64,000 nt of DNA from contig NZ_BIFS01000001.1 in assembly GCF_003967555.1 (NCBI RefSeq), positions 2,294,001 through 2,358,000 of the forward strand. The letters run 5' to 3'. Position numbers and translations under genes: made by a program. Below the pieces are notes generated by a model. The model made no database searches, had not been told where the DNA came from, and was given only the letters and a program-made list of their open reading frames with translations. Within the stretch, counting starts at the first letter, position 1, and each line of letters starts with the position of its first letter. Positions 38,390 to 48,161 of the stretch are shown here, one piece after another. The DNA is from Dictyobacter kobayashii. Lineage in GTDB: Bacteria; Chloroflexota; Ktedonobacteria; Ktedonobacterales; Ktedonobacteraceae.

Positions 38390-38469
38390 AATTTTCCCGG
38401 AACATCTTCTTCAAGCGCCAGAAATGTGTTCCCAGAGCCATTTCTGATACGTTGTAGACATATATCACT

Positions 38470-38514
38470 GAGGTTATGTATATCACGACATTTATACGTG
38501 ATATACATAACCTC
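38470..38514 (+). terminator. inverted repeat after arginase
   Basis: An 18-bp perfect stem, GAGGTTATGTATATCACG (38470-38487) with 38497-38514 and a 9-nt loop. No T tract. It lies 70 bp before ilvE and could serve as terminator, or control of ilvE. Confidence 0.55.
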
Positions 38515-38583
38515 AACTTACTACACACCATAGAAAAAGGAGGAGACGGTAAGTAGCAGCAATGCGGCTTATCCACAAAGACA

Positions 38584-39522
38584 ATGGATGCAAAAATACT
38601 CTATATGAATGGTGAGTACATTCCGGCTGAGCGTGGCTTTATTTCCGTACGCAGTCATGGTTTTGCCTATGGTACGGGGGTATTCGAAGGTATTCGTGGC
38701 TACTGGAATGAAGAGCAAAAGCAGGTCTACCTGTTCCGCCTGCGGGAGCATTACGAGCGCCTGCACCGCTCCTGCAAAATCATGCGCATCAATCTGCCTT
38801 ATACAGTTGAGCAACTGATTGAGCACAGCGTAGAGCTAGTCAAACGCAACGAGCAGCAGCAGGATGTCTATCAGCGTCCCGTAGCCTACAAGAGCGACGA
38901 GATCATTGGTGTACGCCTTCACGGCCTCCACGATGACTATCTCCTGACCTCCGAGCCAATGGGCAACTACGTTGAAATCGGTGGCCTGCGCTGTGGCGTC
39001 TCTTCCTGGCGACGTATTGACGACAACGCAATTCCAGCTCGCGCCAAGATCTGTGGTAGCTATGTCAACGCCGCCTTCGCCAAAACAGAGGCCATCCAGA
39101 ACGGTTTTGACGAAGCCATCATGCTTAACCACGAAGGACACGTCTCCGAAGGAAGTGCTGAAAACATCTTCTTGTTCCAGAATGGAGAACTGATCACCCC
39201 GGCCCCATCAGAAAATATTCTGCTGGGTATTACCCGTGACACAATTATCCAACTGGCCCAGAAAGAGCTCGGCATCAACGTCCGCGAACGGCAGATCGAC
39301 CGCACAGAGCTCTACACAGCCGACGAAATCTTCCTGTGTGGAACGGGAGCCCAGATCGCGCCCGTCATCGAAGTAGACCACAATCCCGTTGGCAACGGAA
39401 CCACTGGCCCCATCGGGCAAAAGCTCCAGGACCTCTACTTCGACATCGTCCGTGGTCGCAACAGCAAATATCTTGACTGGTGCACCCCCGTCTACTCCGA
39501 AGTCGCCTCACCTACAAAGTAA
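38584..39522 (+). CDS. ilvE: branched-chain amino acid aminotransferase
   Basis: A 312-residue fold-type IV PLP enzyme that transaminates Leu, Ile and Val with 2-oxoglutarate. Signatures are RSHGFAYGTGVFEGIRGY and the PLP lysine Lys155 in RAKICGSYVNAAFAK, then EGSAENIFLF and ITPAPSENILLGITRDTIIQLA. The ATG at 38584 lacks an obvious ribosome binding site; AAGGAGGAG lies 38 nt upstream, and an ATG at 38562 opens an 17-codon frame overlapping the ilvE start, so coupled translation is possible. A strong terminator follows. Confidence 0.93.
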   Translation: MDAKILYMNGEYIPAERGFISVRSHGFAYGTGVFEGIRGYWNEEQKQVYLFRLREHYERLHRSCKIMRINLPYTVEQLIEHSVELVKRNEQQQDVYQRPVAYKSDEIIGVRLHGLHDDYLLTSEPMGNYVEIGGLRCGVSSWRRIDDNAIPARAKICGSYVNAAFAKTEAIQNGFDEAIMLNHEGHVSEGSAENIFLFQNGELITPAPSENILLGITRDTIIQLAQKELGINVRERQIDRTELYTADEIFLCGTGAQIAPVIEVDHNPVGNGTTGPIGQKLQDLYFDIVRGRNSKYLDWCTPVYSEVASPTK

Positions 39523-39528
39523 TTTCAT

Positions 39529-39590
39529 AGAAAAGATCAAAAAGAAGTCCTGTCGGTGATTGCCAACAGGACTTCTTTTTGATCTTTTCT
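39529..39590. terminator. bidirectional Rho-independent terminator
   Basis: A 25-bp perfect stem (39529-39553 with 39566-39590); core AAGAAGTCCTGT/ACAGGACTTCTT with T-rich and A-rich flanks. Separates ilvE from the convergent end of the ribosomal block (rpsI). Confidence 0.85.
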
Positions 39591-39630
39591 ACCCAACAGA
39601 AGCGACAACGGGGTCGCAAACCTGGTAAGA

Positions 39631-40044
39631 TTAACGCTTTGTATACTGTGGAGCCTTACGAGCGCGTTTCAAACCTGGTTTCTTTCTTTCCTTCATACGT
39701 GGGTCACGTGTCAGGTAGCCAGCTTTACGCAGGGCCAGCTTGAAATCAGGATTCAAGCGTACCAGAGCGCGAGCCAGGCCATGACGGATAGCGCCGGCCT
39801 GACCGCTAGCGCCACCACCGACCACACGCACGGTCAGGGTATAAGAAGTATTGTTCAAATCCAGCGCACGCAGGGGCGCAGCCACTGCAGCCAGATGTGT
39901 ATCACGCTGCCCGAAGTAGTTCTGGGCAGTTTTGCCATTGATGGTGATGCTACCATCGCCGCTTGGGAAGAGGCGCACGCGAGCAACAGCCGTTTTACGC
40001 CGTCCCATACCGTAGTAGTATTCACCTCTGGTGGTGTCAGCCAA
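39631..40044 (-). CDS. rpsI: 30S ribosomal protein S9
   Basis: A 137-residue S9 (YYGMGRRKTAVARVRLFPS; GGGASGQAGAIRHGLARALV; ends RKAPQYTKR, the conserved SKR-like tail reaching the P-site tRNA). Last gene of the minus-strand ribosomal block, 18 bp after rplM. Confidence 0.97.
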   Translation of the reverse strand: MADTTRGEYYYGMGRRKTAVARVRLFPSGDGSITINGKTAQNYFGQRDTHLAAVAAPLRALDLNNTSYTLTVRVVGGGASGQAGAIRHGLARALVRLNPDFKLALRKAGYLTRDPRMKERKKPGLKRARKAPQYTKR

Positions 40045-40062
40045 GGTAGGTTCTCCTCTTCT

Positions 40063-40531
40063 TTACTTTGCCTCAGTAGACTGCTTCAACAACGCCTCTG
40101 GACCCGTCCAGATCACCGGCTTCTGAGCCTGGTGTGGATGGGTAGGACCGGCATAAATCTTCAAGCGAGACATCACCTGGGTGCCCAGACGATTGTGCAT
40201 GACCATACCGCGCACGGCATGCTCAAGTGCACGCTCTGGATGTTTGCCTTCCAAAGTCTGGCGCAAAGTGGTCTTCTTCAAACCGCCAGGATATTGTGAG
40301 TGGCGATAGTAGACCTTTTGATCCAGGCGATTGCCAGTCACTGCAATCTTATCAGCATTAATCACAACCACGAAATCCCCGCTATTGAGGTGTGGTGTAA
40401 AGGTGGGTTTATGCTTACCGCGCAGAATGTGCGCGATCTGCGTCGCCAGGCGACAGTACCTGCCCCTCGGCATCGATGACATACCAACTAGGTTGCAGAT
40501 CAGCGGCCTTGGCGCTATATGTCTTCATCAT
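40063..40531 (-). CDS. rplM: 50S ribosomal protein L13, frameshifted
   Basis: The N-terminus [20 protein letters not shown] then EGQVL is in one frame; the next frame continues [20 protein letters not shown], then [16 protein letters not shown] and the rest of L13. The expected join is EGQVLGRLAT; the sequence has one G where three are expected (plus-strand C at 40454), so two bases appear missing. Repaired length is about 155 residues, close to normal. The ATG pair at 40531/40528 is 7 nt after the truA stop. L13 is needed for early 50S assembly, so a real break would be damaging. Confidence 0.92.
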
Positions 40532-40538
40532 CGTTCGT

Positions 40539-41323
40539 TTATACTCCAAATTTCTCAGGATAATCAACCCGTACCAGACACAGCCCATGTGGTGGGGCCG
40601 CTGAACCAGGATGCGTCTTCTCCGCACGTTGCACAATTTCAAAAAATTCTTCAAGACAGAGACGCTTCTGTCCCACTAGCAGTAACGTGCCAACCATTCT
40701 ACGAACCTGCCCGTGAGAAAGGCATCAGCAGTAAAATCACAATAAATGAGTTCGTTCGCCTCTGGACGTACGCAACGTGCTTCTAACATTGTACGAACAC
40801 AGGAATGTGGTCCTGGCCTCAATGGATTAGAGACATAAGGGCTATGCCCGAAGGCTCCGAAATCCTTGCGCCCCACTAACGCCTGACAGGCCTGATTCAT
40901 CAGATCAACATCCAGAGCCTTAAAGCAATGGTAGCTATATCTGGCATGCAAAGCCGTCGGCGCGATATCGTTCCAGATCGTATAGCGATAGGAACGACGG
41001 ATGGCGCTAAATCGAGCATGGAACCTTTCGGGAACCACACGCACCCACCGTACCACCACGGTGCTGGGTAAGACAGCGTTCAACGCACGCAACCACACCG
41101 CGGGCTCGCGCTGCAAGTGAGTAGAGAAAGTTATCACCTGACCACTTGCATGCACACCAGCGTCGGTACGTCCTGCGCCGTTAACCACAGAGAAGGCACC
41201 GTCGGAGACACGAGCGATCGCGCTCTCCAACGCACCCTGCACCGTGGGCCCATGGCTCTCAGCCTGACGCTGAAAGCCGCGGAAATCGGTGCCATCATAC
41301 TCAATTCCACAAGCAATGTTCAT
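40539..41323 (-). CDS. truA: tRNA pseudouridine(38-40) synthase TruA, frameshifted
   Basis: TruA makes pseudouridine at positions 38-40 of tRNA anticodon stems. The first frame reads CGIEYDGTDFRGFQRQ, then the catalytic GAGRTDAGVHASGQV and runs to FTADAFLTG. The other frame continues QVRRMVGTLLLVGQKRLCLE to GSAAPPHGLCLVRVDYPE and stops at 40539. Repair needs one base in the CCC run at 40710-40712 (plus strand); full length is 261 residues, the usual size. Located between rplQ and rplM, the common place for truA. Confidence 0.92.
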
Positions 41324-41386
41324 ACGTTAATGTTCAATGTAGCAGGGATAAGACGCGATGAACCAGGTTCCGCGTTTAATGTATCC

Positions 41387-42013
41387 CTATACCAGGGCGA
41401 TCTGCGCAATTTCAGCAGCGTCACCCTTACGGCGGCCAAGTTTCGTAATACGAGTATAGCCACCAGGACGACCGAGATAACGAGGAGCCAGCTCTTCAAA
41501 CATCTTTTTGACGACCAGCTCATCAGGCAAGGAGCTCAGGATCTGGCGGCGAGCATGCAGCTCGATCACCATTGACTCATAAGCAGCTTTTAAAGCCTTC
41601 TCAGCCTCATCCTCATTCGAGAAGATGGCCAGCAGCTCTTCGCGGCGAGCTTTCAGCTTATCTTCATGGAATTTGCGGCCCTTATCGGTCAAAGGCGCTT
41701 TATGCACCTTCGCGCGCTCCTCATTAGAAGCAACGCTATGCTTCAACGAGAAACGGCCCTTACGTGCAAACTCCAGAATTTTGGTCGCCTGCTCTTCATT
41801 AGATACAACTGCAGCCAGGTGCTTGCGGGCCTCTTCGCGACCCTTCACCGCTACAGAAATCAACTTTTCAGCTTCGCCACGGATCGCGCGAGCGCGTGCT
41901 TCAGTGGTCTGAATACGGTCGTAACGGATGAGACCTGCCATCAAATTACGGCGCGCAGACCGACGACGCGGCTCTGGCATATTCATCCGGTTGCCGGCAA
42001 TTCGGTGCCTCAA
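41387..42013 (-). CDS. rplQ: 50S ribosomal protein L17 with large internal insertion
   Basis: L17 is usually about 120 residues; this one has 208. The start [18 protein letters not shown] and the end [20 protein letters not shown], then [17 protein letters not shown], are normal L17. Between them, residues about 59-151 are an extra, highly charged helical segment with three SNE(E/D) motifs (about 71, 96, 132). TTG 42013 is the likely start, 6 nt after GGAGG inside the rpoA end; the frame is open to 42145 but overlaps rpoA. Confidence 0.92.
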   Translation of the reverse strand: MRHRIAGNRMNMPEPRRRSARRNLMAGLIRYDRIQTTEARARAIRGEAEKLISVAVKGREEARKHLAAVVSNEEQATKILEFARKGRFSLKHSVASNEERAKVHKAPLTDKGRKFHEDKLKARREELLAIFSNEDEAEKALKAAYESMVIELHARRQILSSLPDELVVKKMFEELAPRYLGRPGGYTRITKLGRRKGDAAEIAQIALV

Positions 42014-42014
42014 C

Positions 42015-42995
42015 TCATTCCTCCATTTCGTGATCGCCGTCCAAATCGGCTCCGACGGTGCTCGTGCGCGGATTAGGCAGGAAGTTTCGTGCAAGTAGGC
42101 GCTCACGCAGCTCCTGCAAACTCTTCTCACCAAAATTGCGTACACCCAAAAGATCTTCCTCGTTCATCGAGAGAACCTGGCCAACCTTCGTAATATTGCT
42201 ACGCTTCAAACAGTTGTAAGCGCGCACCGAGAGATCAAGCTCTTCGATCGGAGTATCATAGATCTTCTGAGGGATGGGCAAGCTGCTCAAAGGTGCTTTC
42301 TCAATCTCAGGCACCTGAGCGCGATAATTGGCGAGCAGAGTAAAATGCCGCACCAGAATATCCGCACTTTGACGCAACGCCTCATCAGGCGTAATCGTAC
42401 CATCCGTCGTGATTTCAAGAACAATTTTATCGAAATTAGTCATCTGCCCTACACGTGTATGCTCAACGGTGTAATTCACCTTTTGCACAGGCGTATAGAT
42501 AGCATCGACCGGGATTACCCCAATAGGCTGATCCTCTTTTGAGTCGGCAGGAACATAGCCTCTACCAGTCTCAACGACCAGCTCCATATCGAGGCGAGCA
42601 TTGTCATTGTCAAGCGTTGCAATATGCAGCTCAGGATTAACAATCTCTACCGTGCTAGGAGCGATGATATCGGCTGCAGTCACCTCGCGCTCACCGCTCA
42701 CTTCCAGACGCATCGATACGGGATGGTCTGAAAAGGAGCGTAGGCGAAGACGTTTGACATTCAACACAATATCGGTCACATCTTCCATCACGTTAGGGAC
42801 GTCCTGGAACTCGTGTTGCACACCCTCGATCCGAATAGAGGTGACAGCCGCGCCGGGCAACGAAGACAGCAGCACGCGCCGCAACGAATTGCCCAGGGTC
42901 ATACCATACCCAGCCTCTAACGGCTCAATATCATAGCTCGCATAATTACCAAGAGTTTTTGTATTTTTTATGCGAGGCAGTGCAATATCTAGCAA
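42015..42995 (-). CDS. rpoA: DNA-directed RNA polymerase subunit alpha
   Basis: A 326-residue alpha subunit. The N-terminal assembly domain shows [20 protein letters not shown] (residues 28-47 region) and the C-terminal domain [20 protein letters not shown] with [16 protein letters not shown], which binds UP elements and activators. Placed between rpsD and rplQ as usual. A 247-nt gap to rpsD contains a small TGCCA/TGGCA hairpin but no gene. Confidence 0.97.
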   Translation of the reverse strand: MLDIALPRIKNTKTLGNYASYDIEPLEAGYGMTLGNSLRRVLLSSLPGAAVTSIRIEGVQHEFQDVPNVMEDVTDIVLNVKRLRLRSFSDHPVSMRLEVSGEREVTAADIIAPSTVEIVNPELHIATLDNDNARLDMELVVETGRGYVPADSKEDQPIGVIPVDAIYTPVQKVNYTVEHTRVGQMTNFDKIVLEITTDGTITPDEALRQSADILVRHFTLLANYRAQVPEIEKAPLSSLPIPQKIYDTPIEELDLSVRAYNCLKRSNITKVGQVLSMNEEDLLGVRNFGEKSLQELRERLLARNFLPNPRTSTVGADLDGDHEMEE

Positions 42996-43242
42996 GGTTC
43001 TAACCTGCCTTTCTTTTTCTACCAGGTTCAGTAGTGCTCACATGACCTAAATAGCCAGGGAGACAAAGGCCAGAACGCTGGTAGTCCAAGAGTTCTTCGC
43101 CCTGATGTGACCCCAAGAAGGATCACCCAGGCACGGACCTAACCCTTCTAACACACATGCCAGCGACACTTGGCATCTTGCCCGTTGTCGCACAAGCAAA
43201 GAGCGCGGGCGTGTGCCATGAAGTCTCCGCCGACTCAACTTA

Positions 43243-43869
43243 TTATCGTTGATAATACTCAACCACCATCTGCTCATCGAAGGGCAGCTCAAGATCCGCT
43301 CGTGAGGGTATGGTAATAACACGGCCCGACAGCTCGTTGGTGTTCAAGCTCAACCAGGTGGGAACACCCTTCTGAGCCAGCATCAAAGCGCGTGCCTTGA
43401 AGTACTCGAGGCCTTTGCTACGCTCACGGACAGTGATAACGTCATTTGGCTTGGCAATGAAAGAAGGAATATCTGTCTTGCGGCCATTAACAGCGAAGTG
43501 ACCATGATTTACCAGCTGACGTGCCTGGGCGCGGGAATCGGCCAGACCAAGGCGATAAACCAGGTTATCTAAACGCATCTCCAGAATCTGCAACAGATTC
43601 TCGCTAGTTTTACCAGGGCGGTTAGCAGCAGCACCGAAGTGTTTTACGAACTGACGCTCCAATACCCCATATGTACGACGCACGCGCTGCTTCTCGCGCA
43701 GCTGCTTGGCGTACCCTGACTCTTTACGAGCACGGCTAGCACCATGCTGGCCGGGACGTGTATTACGGCGCTCAAGTGTGCATTTTGTCAAACACTTGTC
43801 GCCCTTTAAGAAAAGTTTTACCCCTTCACGTCTGCACAGTTTGCAGACGGGACCGGTATAACGTGCCAT
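43243..43869 (-). CDS. rpsD: 30S ribosomal protein S4
   Basis: A 208-residue S4: ARYTGPVCKLCRREGVKLFL, with a four-cysteine zinc site (CKLC, then CLTKC), the central GVLERQFVKHFG helices, and the S4 RNA-binding domain (LEMRLDNLVYRLGLADSRAQ, then VNHGHFAVNGRKTDIPS). It initiates 16S rRNA folding and often represses its own operon. Confidence 0.97.
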   Translation of the reverse strand: MARYTGPVCKLCRREGVKLFLKGDKCLTKCTLERRNTRPGQHGASRARKESGYAKQLREKQRVRRTYGVLERQFVKHFGAAANRPGKTSENLLQILEMRLDNLVYRLGLADSRAQARQLVNHGHFAVNGRKTDIPSFIAKPNDVITVRERSKGLEYFKARALMLAQKGVPTWLSLNTNELSGRVITIPSRADLELPFDEQMVVEYYQR

Positions 43870-43899
43870 CTAGTTCTATCCTCCTACCGATCAGTCCGG

Positions 43900-44298
43900 C
43901 TATACGCGACGACGCTTGGGCGGTCGGCAACCGTTGTGCGGAATAGGTGTAACATCTGTAATTGAAGTGACTGAGAGGCCAGCTCCCTGCAAAGAGCGGA
44001 TCGCTGCCTCACGGCCAGAGCCAGGGCCTTTTACAAAGACATCAATCTGTCGCAGGCCATGCTCCATCGCTTTGCGAGCTGCGGTCTCCGCAGTCACCTG
44101 AGCAGCATAAGGAGTGCTCTTACGGGAGCCTTTGAAGCCCTGACCACCAGCGCTTCCCCATGAGAGTACATTCCCATTGGGATCGGTGAGGGTCACAATC
44201 GTGTTGTTGAATGTTGCCTGGATATGGGCCTGTCCTCGGGGAACGGATTTCCGTTCACGCCGCCTGACCTTGCCAACTGGTTTCTTTTTGTCTGCCAT
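43900..44298 (-). CDS. rpsK: 30S ribosomal protein S11
   Basis: A 132-residue S11 ([57 protein letters not shown]; ends [15 protein letters not shown]). A platform protein of the 30S subunit near the mRNA exit. Confidence 0.97.
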   Translation of the reverse strand: MADKKKPVGKVRRRERKSVPRGQAHIQATFNNTIVTLTDPNGNVLSWGSAGGQGFKGSRKSTPYAAQVTAETAARKAMEHGLRQIDVFVKGPGSGREAAIRSLQGAGLSVTSITDVTPIPHNGCRPPKRRRV

Positions 44299-44319
44299 TT
44301 TTACAATCTCTCTCCTGCG

Positions 44320-44703
44320 TTACTTCTTCGCTGCAGCTTTCTTCTTGCCAGCAACCGTGCGTTTTGGACCACGACGTGTGCGTGCATTCGTACGCGTGCG
44401 CTGACCACGCACCGGCAGGTTACGACGGTGGCGCATACCACGATAACAGTTGATTTCGATCAGCCGTTTGATATTCATATCAACTTCACGGCGCAGGTCG
44501 CCTTCAACCTTAAATTCGCGATCAATAACTTCACGGAGACGATTGACTTCTTCTTCGGTCAGATTCTTTACCCGTGTATCTGGATTAATGCGTGTTCGGT
44601 CCAGGATCTTGCGGCTTGTTGTCAGCCCAATACCATAGATGTAGCACAGCGAAATTTCCACACGCTTTTCTCGCGGAATGTCTACGCCGGCGATTCTTGC
44701 CAT
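44320..44703 (-). CDS. rpsM: 30S ribosomal protein S13
   Basis: A 127-residue S13 ([31 protein letters not shown]; the [20 protein letters not shown] tail region and a Lys/Ala-rich end). Contacts the P-site tRNA and the inter-subunit bridge. Order rpmJ-rpsM-rpsK-rpsD-rpoA-rplQ is standard. Confidence 0.97.
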   Translation of the reverse strand: MARIAGVDIPREKRVEISLCYIYGIGLTTSRKILDRTRINPDTRVKNLTEEEVNRLREVIDREFKVEGDLRREVDMNIKRLIEINCYRGMRHRRNLPVRGQRTRTNARTRRGPKRTVAGKKKAAAKK

Positions 44704-44778
44704 CTTTTCCTCCAGCTTTACGTTTCGACTTTCAATTCTACTCGCTTGCGCTCAAAACTTGAAACCCGAAAACCCTGA

Positions 44779-44895
44779 TTAACCCTGTTTCTGTTTATGT
44801 TTAGGATCTTTGCTACAAATAACCATGACCACACGTTTGCGGCGAATGATTTTGCAGCTATCACAGCGCGGTTTAACTGAGGCGCTTACTTTCAT
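44779..44895 (-). CDS. rpmJ: 50S ribosomal protein L36
   Basis: A 38-residue L36: [20 protein letters not shown] then [17 protein letters not shown]. The zinc-ribbon ligands CxxC...C...H are all present, so it is the zinc-binding (C+) form. Start ATG is the complement of 44893-44895, stop of 44779-44781. It lies between infA and rpsM in the standard order. Confidence 0.95.
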   Translation of the reverse strand: MKVSASVKPRCDSCKIIRRKRVVMVICSKDPKHKQKQG

Positions 44896-45178
44896 GTCTG
44901 CCTCTCCTCATGAAATGACATAAAAACTTAAAATTTAAATCCACACCGATTACCACCCTCGGTTACACACAGTGCTAACGTGAGACTCACAATGCTCTAC
45001 GGCCCTGTTCACCGAGAAGTGAGGACGGAAGTAAAGGAATCACATGAACGGATACTACATGCTTCCTTCTTATCCGGCCAATGTACCGAAAAGATACCGA
45101 TAGGAGAAAAGGAACAATGATGGGCGTGTGCTCAGGTCCAAACGGACGGACCAGCACACCAGCCAGCCAGAGGCCTCA

Positions 45179-45397
45179 TCATCGCGCGCGCCATGTTATG
45201 CGCCCTCGTGTCAGGTCATAGGGGGACAGCACTACCCGAACCTTATCACCTGGTACGATACGTATGAAATTCATACGCATACGACCCGATAGGACAGCCA
45301 GAACCTGGTGGTTTTCATCAATCTCTACTTTAAACATGGCATTGGGGAGGGACTCCAACACTTTTCCCTCAACCTCAATTTCATCCTTTTTTGGCAT
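45179..45397 (-). CDS. infA: translation initiation factor IF-1
   Basis: A 72-residue S1/OB-fold protein ([39 protein letters not shown]). It binds the 30S A site during initiation. First gene behind the promoters at 45496-45595. The 283-bp gap to rpmJ holds no gene. Confidence 0.97.
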   Translation of the reverse strand: MPKKDEIEVEGKVLESLPNAMFKVEIDENHQVLAVLSGRMRMNFIRIVPGDKVRVVLSPYDLTRGRITWRAR

Positions 45398-45495
45398 AAC
45401 ATCCTTTCCCTAGCGGCGGGACTACATTCGCTATTTCCTGCATATATTTTTGCCAGATATGCTTCGCACGGCAGCCATCATACGAGCATTCGCGG

Positions 45496-45595
45496 ATTAT
45501 ACTGCAGTTTCGATGCGCTTGAAAGTACAAAAGGGCAGCAGTATTTACTGCTGCAGCCAACTACGAATTATAGCATACTTTTTCTGAGGTGTCGA
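45496..45595 (-). promoter_or_regulatory. tandem promoters and palindrome upstream of infA
   Basis: Minus strand. P1: TCGACA (45590-45595), 17-bp spacer, TATAAT (45567-45572) with an extended -10 TGC, an excellent match. P2: TATAAT at 45496-45501 without a good -35. Between them lies a perfect inverted repeat GCAGCAGTA-TT-TACTGCTGC (45535-45554), just after the P1 start point, either an operator or a leader hairpin. The rest of the 45398-45938 gap shows no gene; map, often found here, is absent. Confidence 0.65.
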
Positions 45596-45938
45596 GTGGG
45601 AATTTATTTCCGGGATGTCTCCCTGCCCGCTGCACTTCCGCTTCTGCCTTATTTTATAGACGTAGCACTTCAAGACTGGTAACCAGAGTAGCCAGAAACG
45701 TTTGTTTCCCATCCTCTCGGTTTCCAGATCGCATCCGCAACCCAGCTACCGTAATCAACTGAAATCGCTATCCGTTATTTAGCGTTACTTAGTTCCGCCA
45801 ATATAGCCATCAAGTATTATAACTCGTCTGGCATGAGAATAAACTGGTTGAATCTATGTTCGTGAGAACATTGTGAGAACAGAAAAGGCGGTAGCAAAGA
45901 AAGTCTCCCTTCTGCCACCGTCCATTCTGAGCTCGTTC

Positions 45939-46595
45939 TTATTTATGACAGCCTTTAACGGCATCAATAAGACTTTGTGATACCTGCTCGATGCTTTGAT
46001 TACCATTGACAGTTTTCAGCTTATGCTGCTTTTTATAGTAATCTAGCAACTGCATGGTTTCATGATAGAAAGTGTCTAAACGTTTGTGTATCGCCTCGCC
46101 CTTATCATCGGCTCTTTGATACAATTCACTTCCATCCAGATCACAGACCCCTGGAACCTTCGGAGGATTCGTTTCAATATTATACACATGTTGATGGGCC
46201 CGGCAAATGTAGCGACCCGACAAGCGGTGAAGAAGCTCTTCACGTGGCACATCGAGATAAATACTACAGTCTATAGACCGACCAACACGTGACAACCCTT
46301 GATCAAGTGCTTGCGCCTGGGCAATAGTTCGAGGAAAACCGTCTAGCAGGACTCCGTCGCGTACATATTTATCAGCTGAAATATGTTTCAACACCATAGC
46401 CACTGTTAAATCATCAGGAACTAATTCACCACGATCGAAGTAGGCCTGAGCCTGTTTACCAAACTCGGTCCCAGCTTCTGACTCTTTACGAAACAGGTCA
46501 CCACTTGAAACATGATGCATGCCCAGGGAATGCGCCAGGCGCTCGGCCTGCGTTCCCTTCCCCGATCCCTGAGCACCTATAAGGATAATATTCAC
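45939..46595 (-). CDS. adk: adenylate kinase
   Basis: A 218-residue adenylate kinase (ATP + AMP to 2 ADP). P-loop GAQGSGKGTQAERLA, AMP-binding LLDGFPRTIAQAQAL, and a long LID domain with Cys/His/Cys/Asp positions (ICRAHQHVYN, then GVCDLDG) that may bind zinc. GTG 46595 is chosen, 7 nt after GGAGG; the frame is open to 46688 but without a site. Confidence 0.95.
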   Translation of the reverse strand: MNIILIGAQGSGKGTQAERLAHSLGMHHVSSGDLFRKESEAGTEFGKQAQAYFDRGELVPDDLTVAMVLKHISADKYVRDGVLLDGFPRTIAQAQALDQGLSRVGRSIDCSIYLDVPREELLHRLSGRYICRAHQHVYNIETNPPKVPGVCDLDGSELYQRADDKGEAIHKRLDTFYHETMQLLDYYKKQHKLKTVNGNQSIEQVSQSLIDAVKGCHK

Positions 46596-46729
46596 GATTT
46601 TCCTCCGCAGGAAATTCGGGGAGGTGCAACACTGCACTTCCCCGTAAGAGGAAATGCACCATCGCAGCTCCTCGAAAACAATAGACATTCAAGGGAAACC
46701 AGTGAAACAGCCACCTTTTAACCCCTTGT

Positions 46730-48058
46730 CTAGGAAAGAAAACCTGAATAGTTACGCATCACCATCTGAGATTCCAGCTGCCGCACCGTGTCAAGCACGA
46801 CACCGACAGCGATCAGAAGCGAGGCTGCGCCCAACATCTGATTACCTCCAACACGAGCGATGAACGGTAAAACCGTAATCACTCCCAGGAACAGGGCTCC
46901 TGCCAGGGTGATACGATTCAGGATATTCAACAGATAACGACTGGTTGGCTCGCCAGGCCGATATCCCGGAATAAACGCACCCTGTTTCTGCAAGTTCTCC
47001 GGAATATTCTGCTGCTGCCACAACACATATGCATAAAAATATGTGAAAGCAACCACCAGCAAGAAGTTAAGGATCCAATACCACCACACAGTAGGATTGA
47101 TCAGGTAGAGGGAGATCCAGAGGGCAACTTCTTTAATCCAGGGTGTTGTACTTGTGCTCAGATAACGAGCAATAACCGTTGGGAAGAGCAGCATCGACGA
47201 CGCGAAGATGAGCGGAATCATACCCGCGCTATTGATCTGCATGGGAATATAAGTGGTCTGCGCAGAGCCAACCATCATGTTACGGCCAACGTTACGCTTG
47301 GTTGGATACTGAACAGGAACACGTCGCTGTCCCAGGTAGATGTAGATAATACCCAGAATGGTAATCACACCAATAACCAGGAAAACTCCAATGCTAACGA
47401 CGGCACCACTACCACCCGACTGAGCGGCCGTTATACCCTGCTGTACGTATTTGGGCAGGTTACTGAGGATATTGGCCAGGATAACGATCGAAATACCATT
47501 ACCAATGCCTTTTTCAGTAATCAGCTCACCCAACCAGACCAGGATCATCGTGCCAGCAATCAACGATGCCAGGATCGCGAATGACTGTAAAGCATACTGA
47601 GGATCAACCAGACTGAAGTTGGTAAGTACCTTTTCCTGCTGGAAAAGCGCGCATTGTCCAATGCCCTGGAGAAACGCCAGAGGCACGGTAATGATACGTG
47701 TGATCTGACTAAAGCGCAGGCGACCTGCTTCACCCTGAGTCGACAGGTTCTGCAACGCGGGAACAATTGGCTGCAGAAGTTGCATCACAATGGTGGCAGT
47801 GATATAGGGGTAAACAGAGAAAGCGACGATAGAGAAGTTCTGCAAAGATCCGCCAGAAAATACATCGAGCAAGCCGAGCAACTGCCCAACCGGATTATCA
47901 CCTGTATTGAAAAGATTATTGAGACTCTTCTGCTCAGTAGGTGACAACGGAACGTTGATGTGGGCCAGGATGCGGAATACAAGCAGCATACCTAGCGTGA
48001 AGAGGATCTTTTTGCGCAGATCAGGGACTGTCCAAATACTACGCAGCTTTTCCCACAT
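46730..48058 (-). CDS. secY: protein translocase subunit SecY
   Basis: A 442-residue, ten-helix SecY, the channel of the Sec translocon. N-terminus MWEKLRSIWTVPDLRKKILF, plug/lateral-gate regions, conserved GIGNGISIVILANI and YPTKRNVGRNMMVG, and PGYRPGEPTSRYLLNILNRIT near the C-terminus. The ATG at 48058 lies after AAAGGAGG. It follows rplO as usual. Confidence 0.97.
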   Translation of the reverse strand: MWEKLRSIWTVPDLRKKILFTLGMLLVFRILAHINVPLSPTEQKSLNNLFNTGDNPVGQLLGLLDVFSGGSLQNFSIVAFSVYPYITATIVMQLLQPIVPALQNLSTQGEAGRLRFSQITRIITVPLAFLQGIGQCALFQQEKVLTNFSLVDPQYALQSFAILASLIAGTMILVWLGELITEKGIGNGISIVILANILSNLPKYVQQGITAAQSGGSGAVVSIGVFLVIGVITILGIIYIYLGQRRVPVQYPTKRNVGRNMMVGSAQTTYIPMQINSAGMIPLIFASSMLLFPTVIARYLSTSTTPWIKEVALWISLYLINPTVWWYWILNFLLVVAFTYFYAYVLWQQQNIPENLQKQGAFIPGYRPGEPTSRYLLNILNRITLAGALFLGVITVLPFIARVGGNQMLGAASLLIAVGVVLDTVRQLESQMVMRNYSGFLS

Positions 48059-48161
48059 GGGAGCCTCCTTTTGCGAAGAACGCAAACATAGGACATCACA
48101 CAACAATTAGAAATGATGCAACGTGCCAGGGAAAAATTGCTTTCTCCCTGGCCGTCTATTT

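Noticed and set aside
42014..42145. N-terminal extension of L17
   Set aside because: It overlaps rpoA coding sequence; the TTG at 42013 with GGAGG upstream gives the normal L17 N-terminus.
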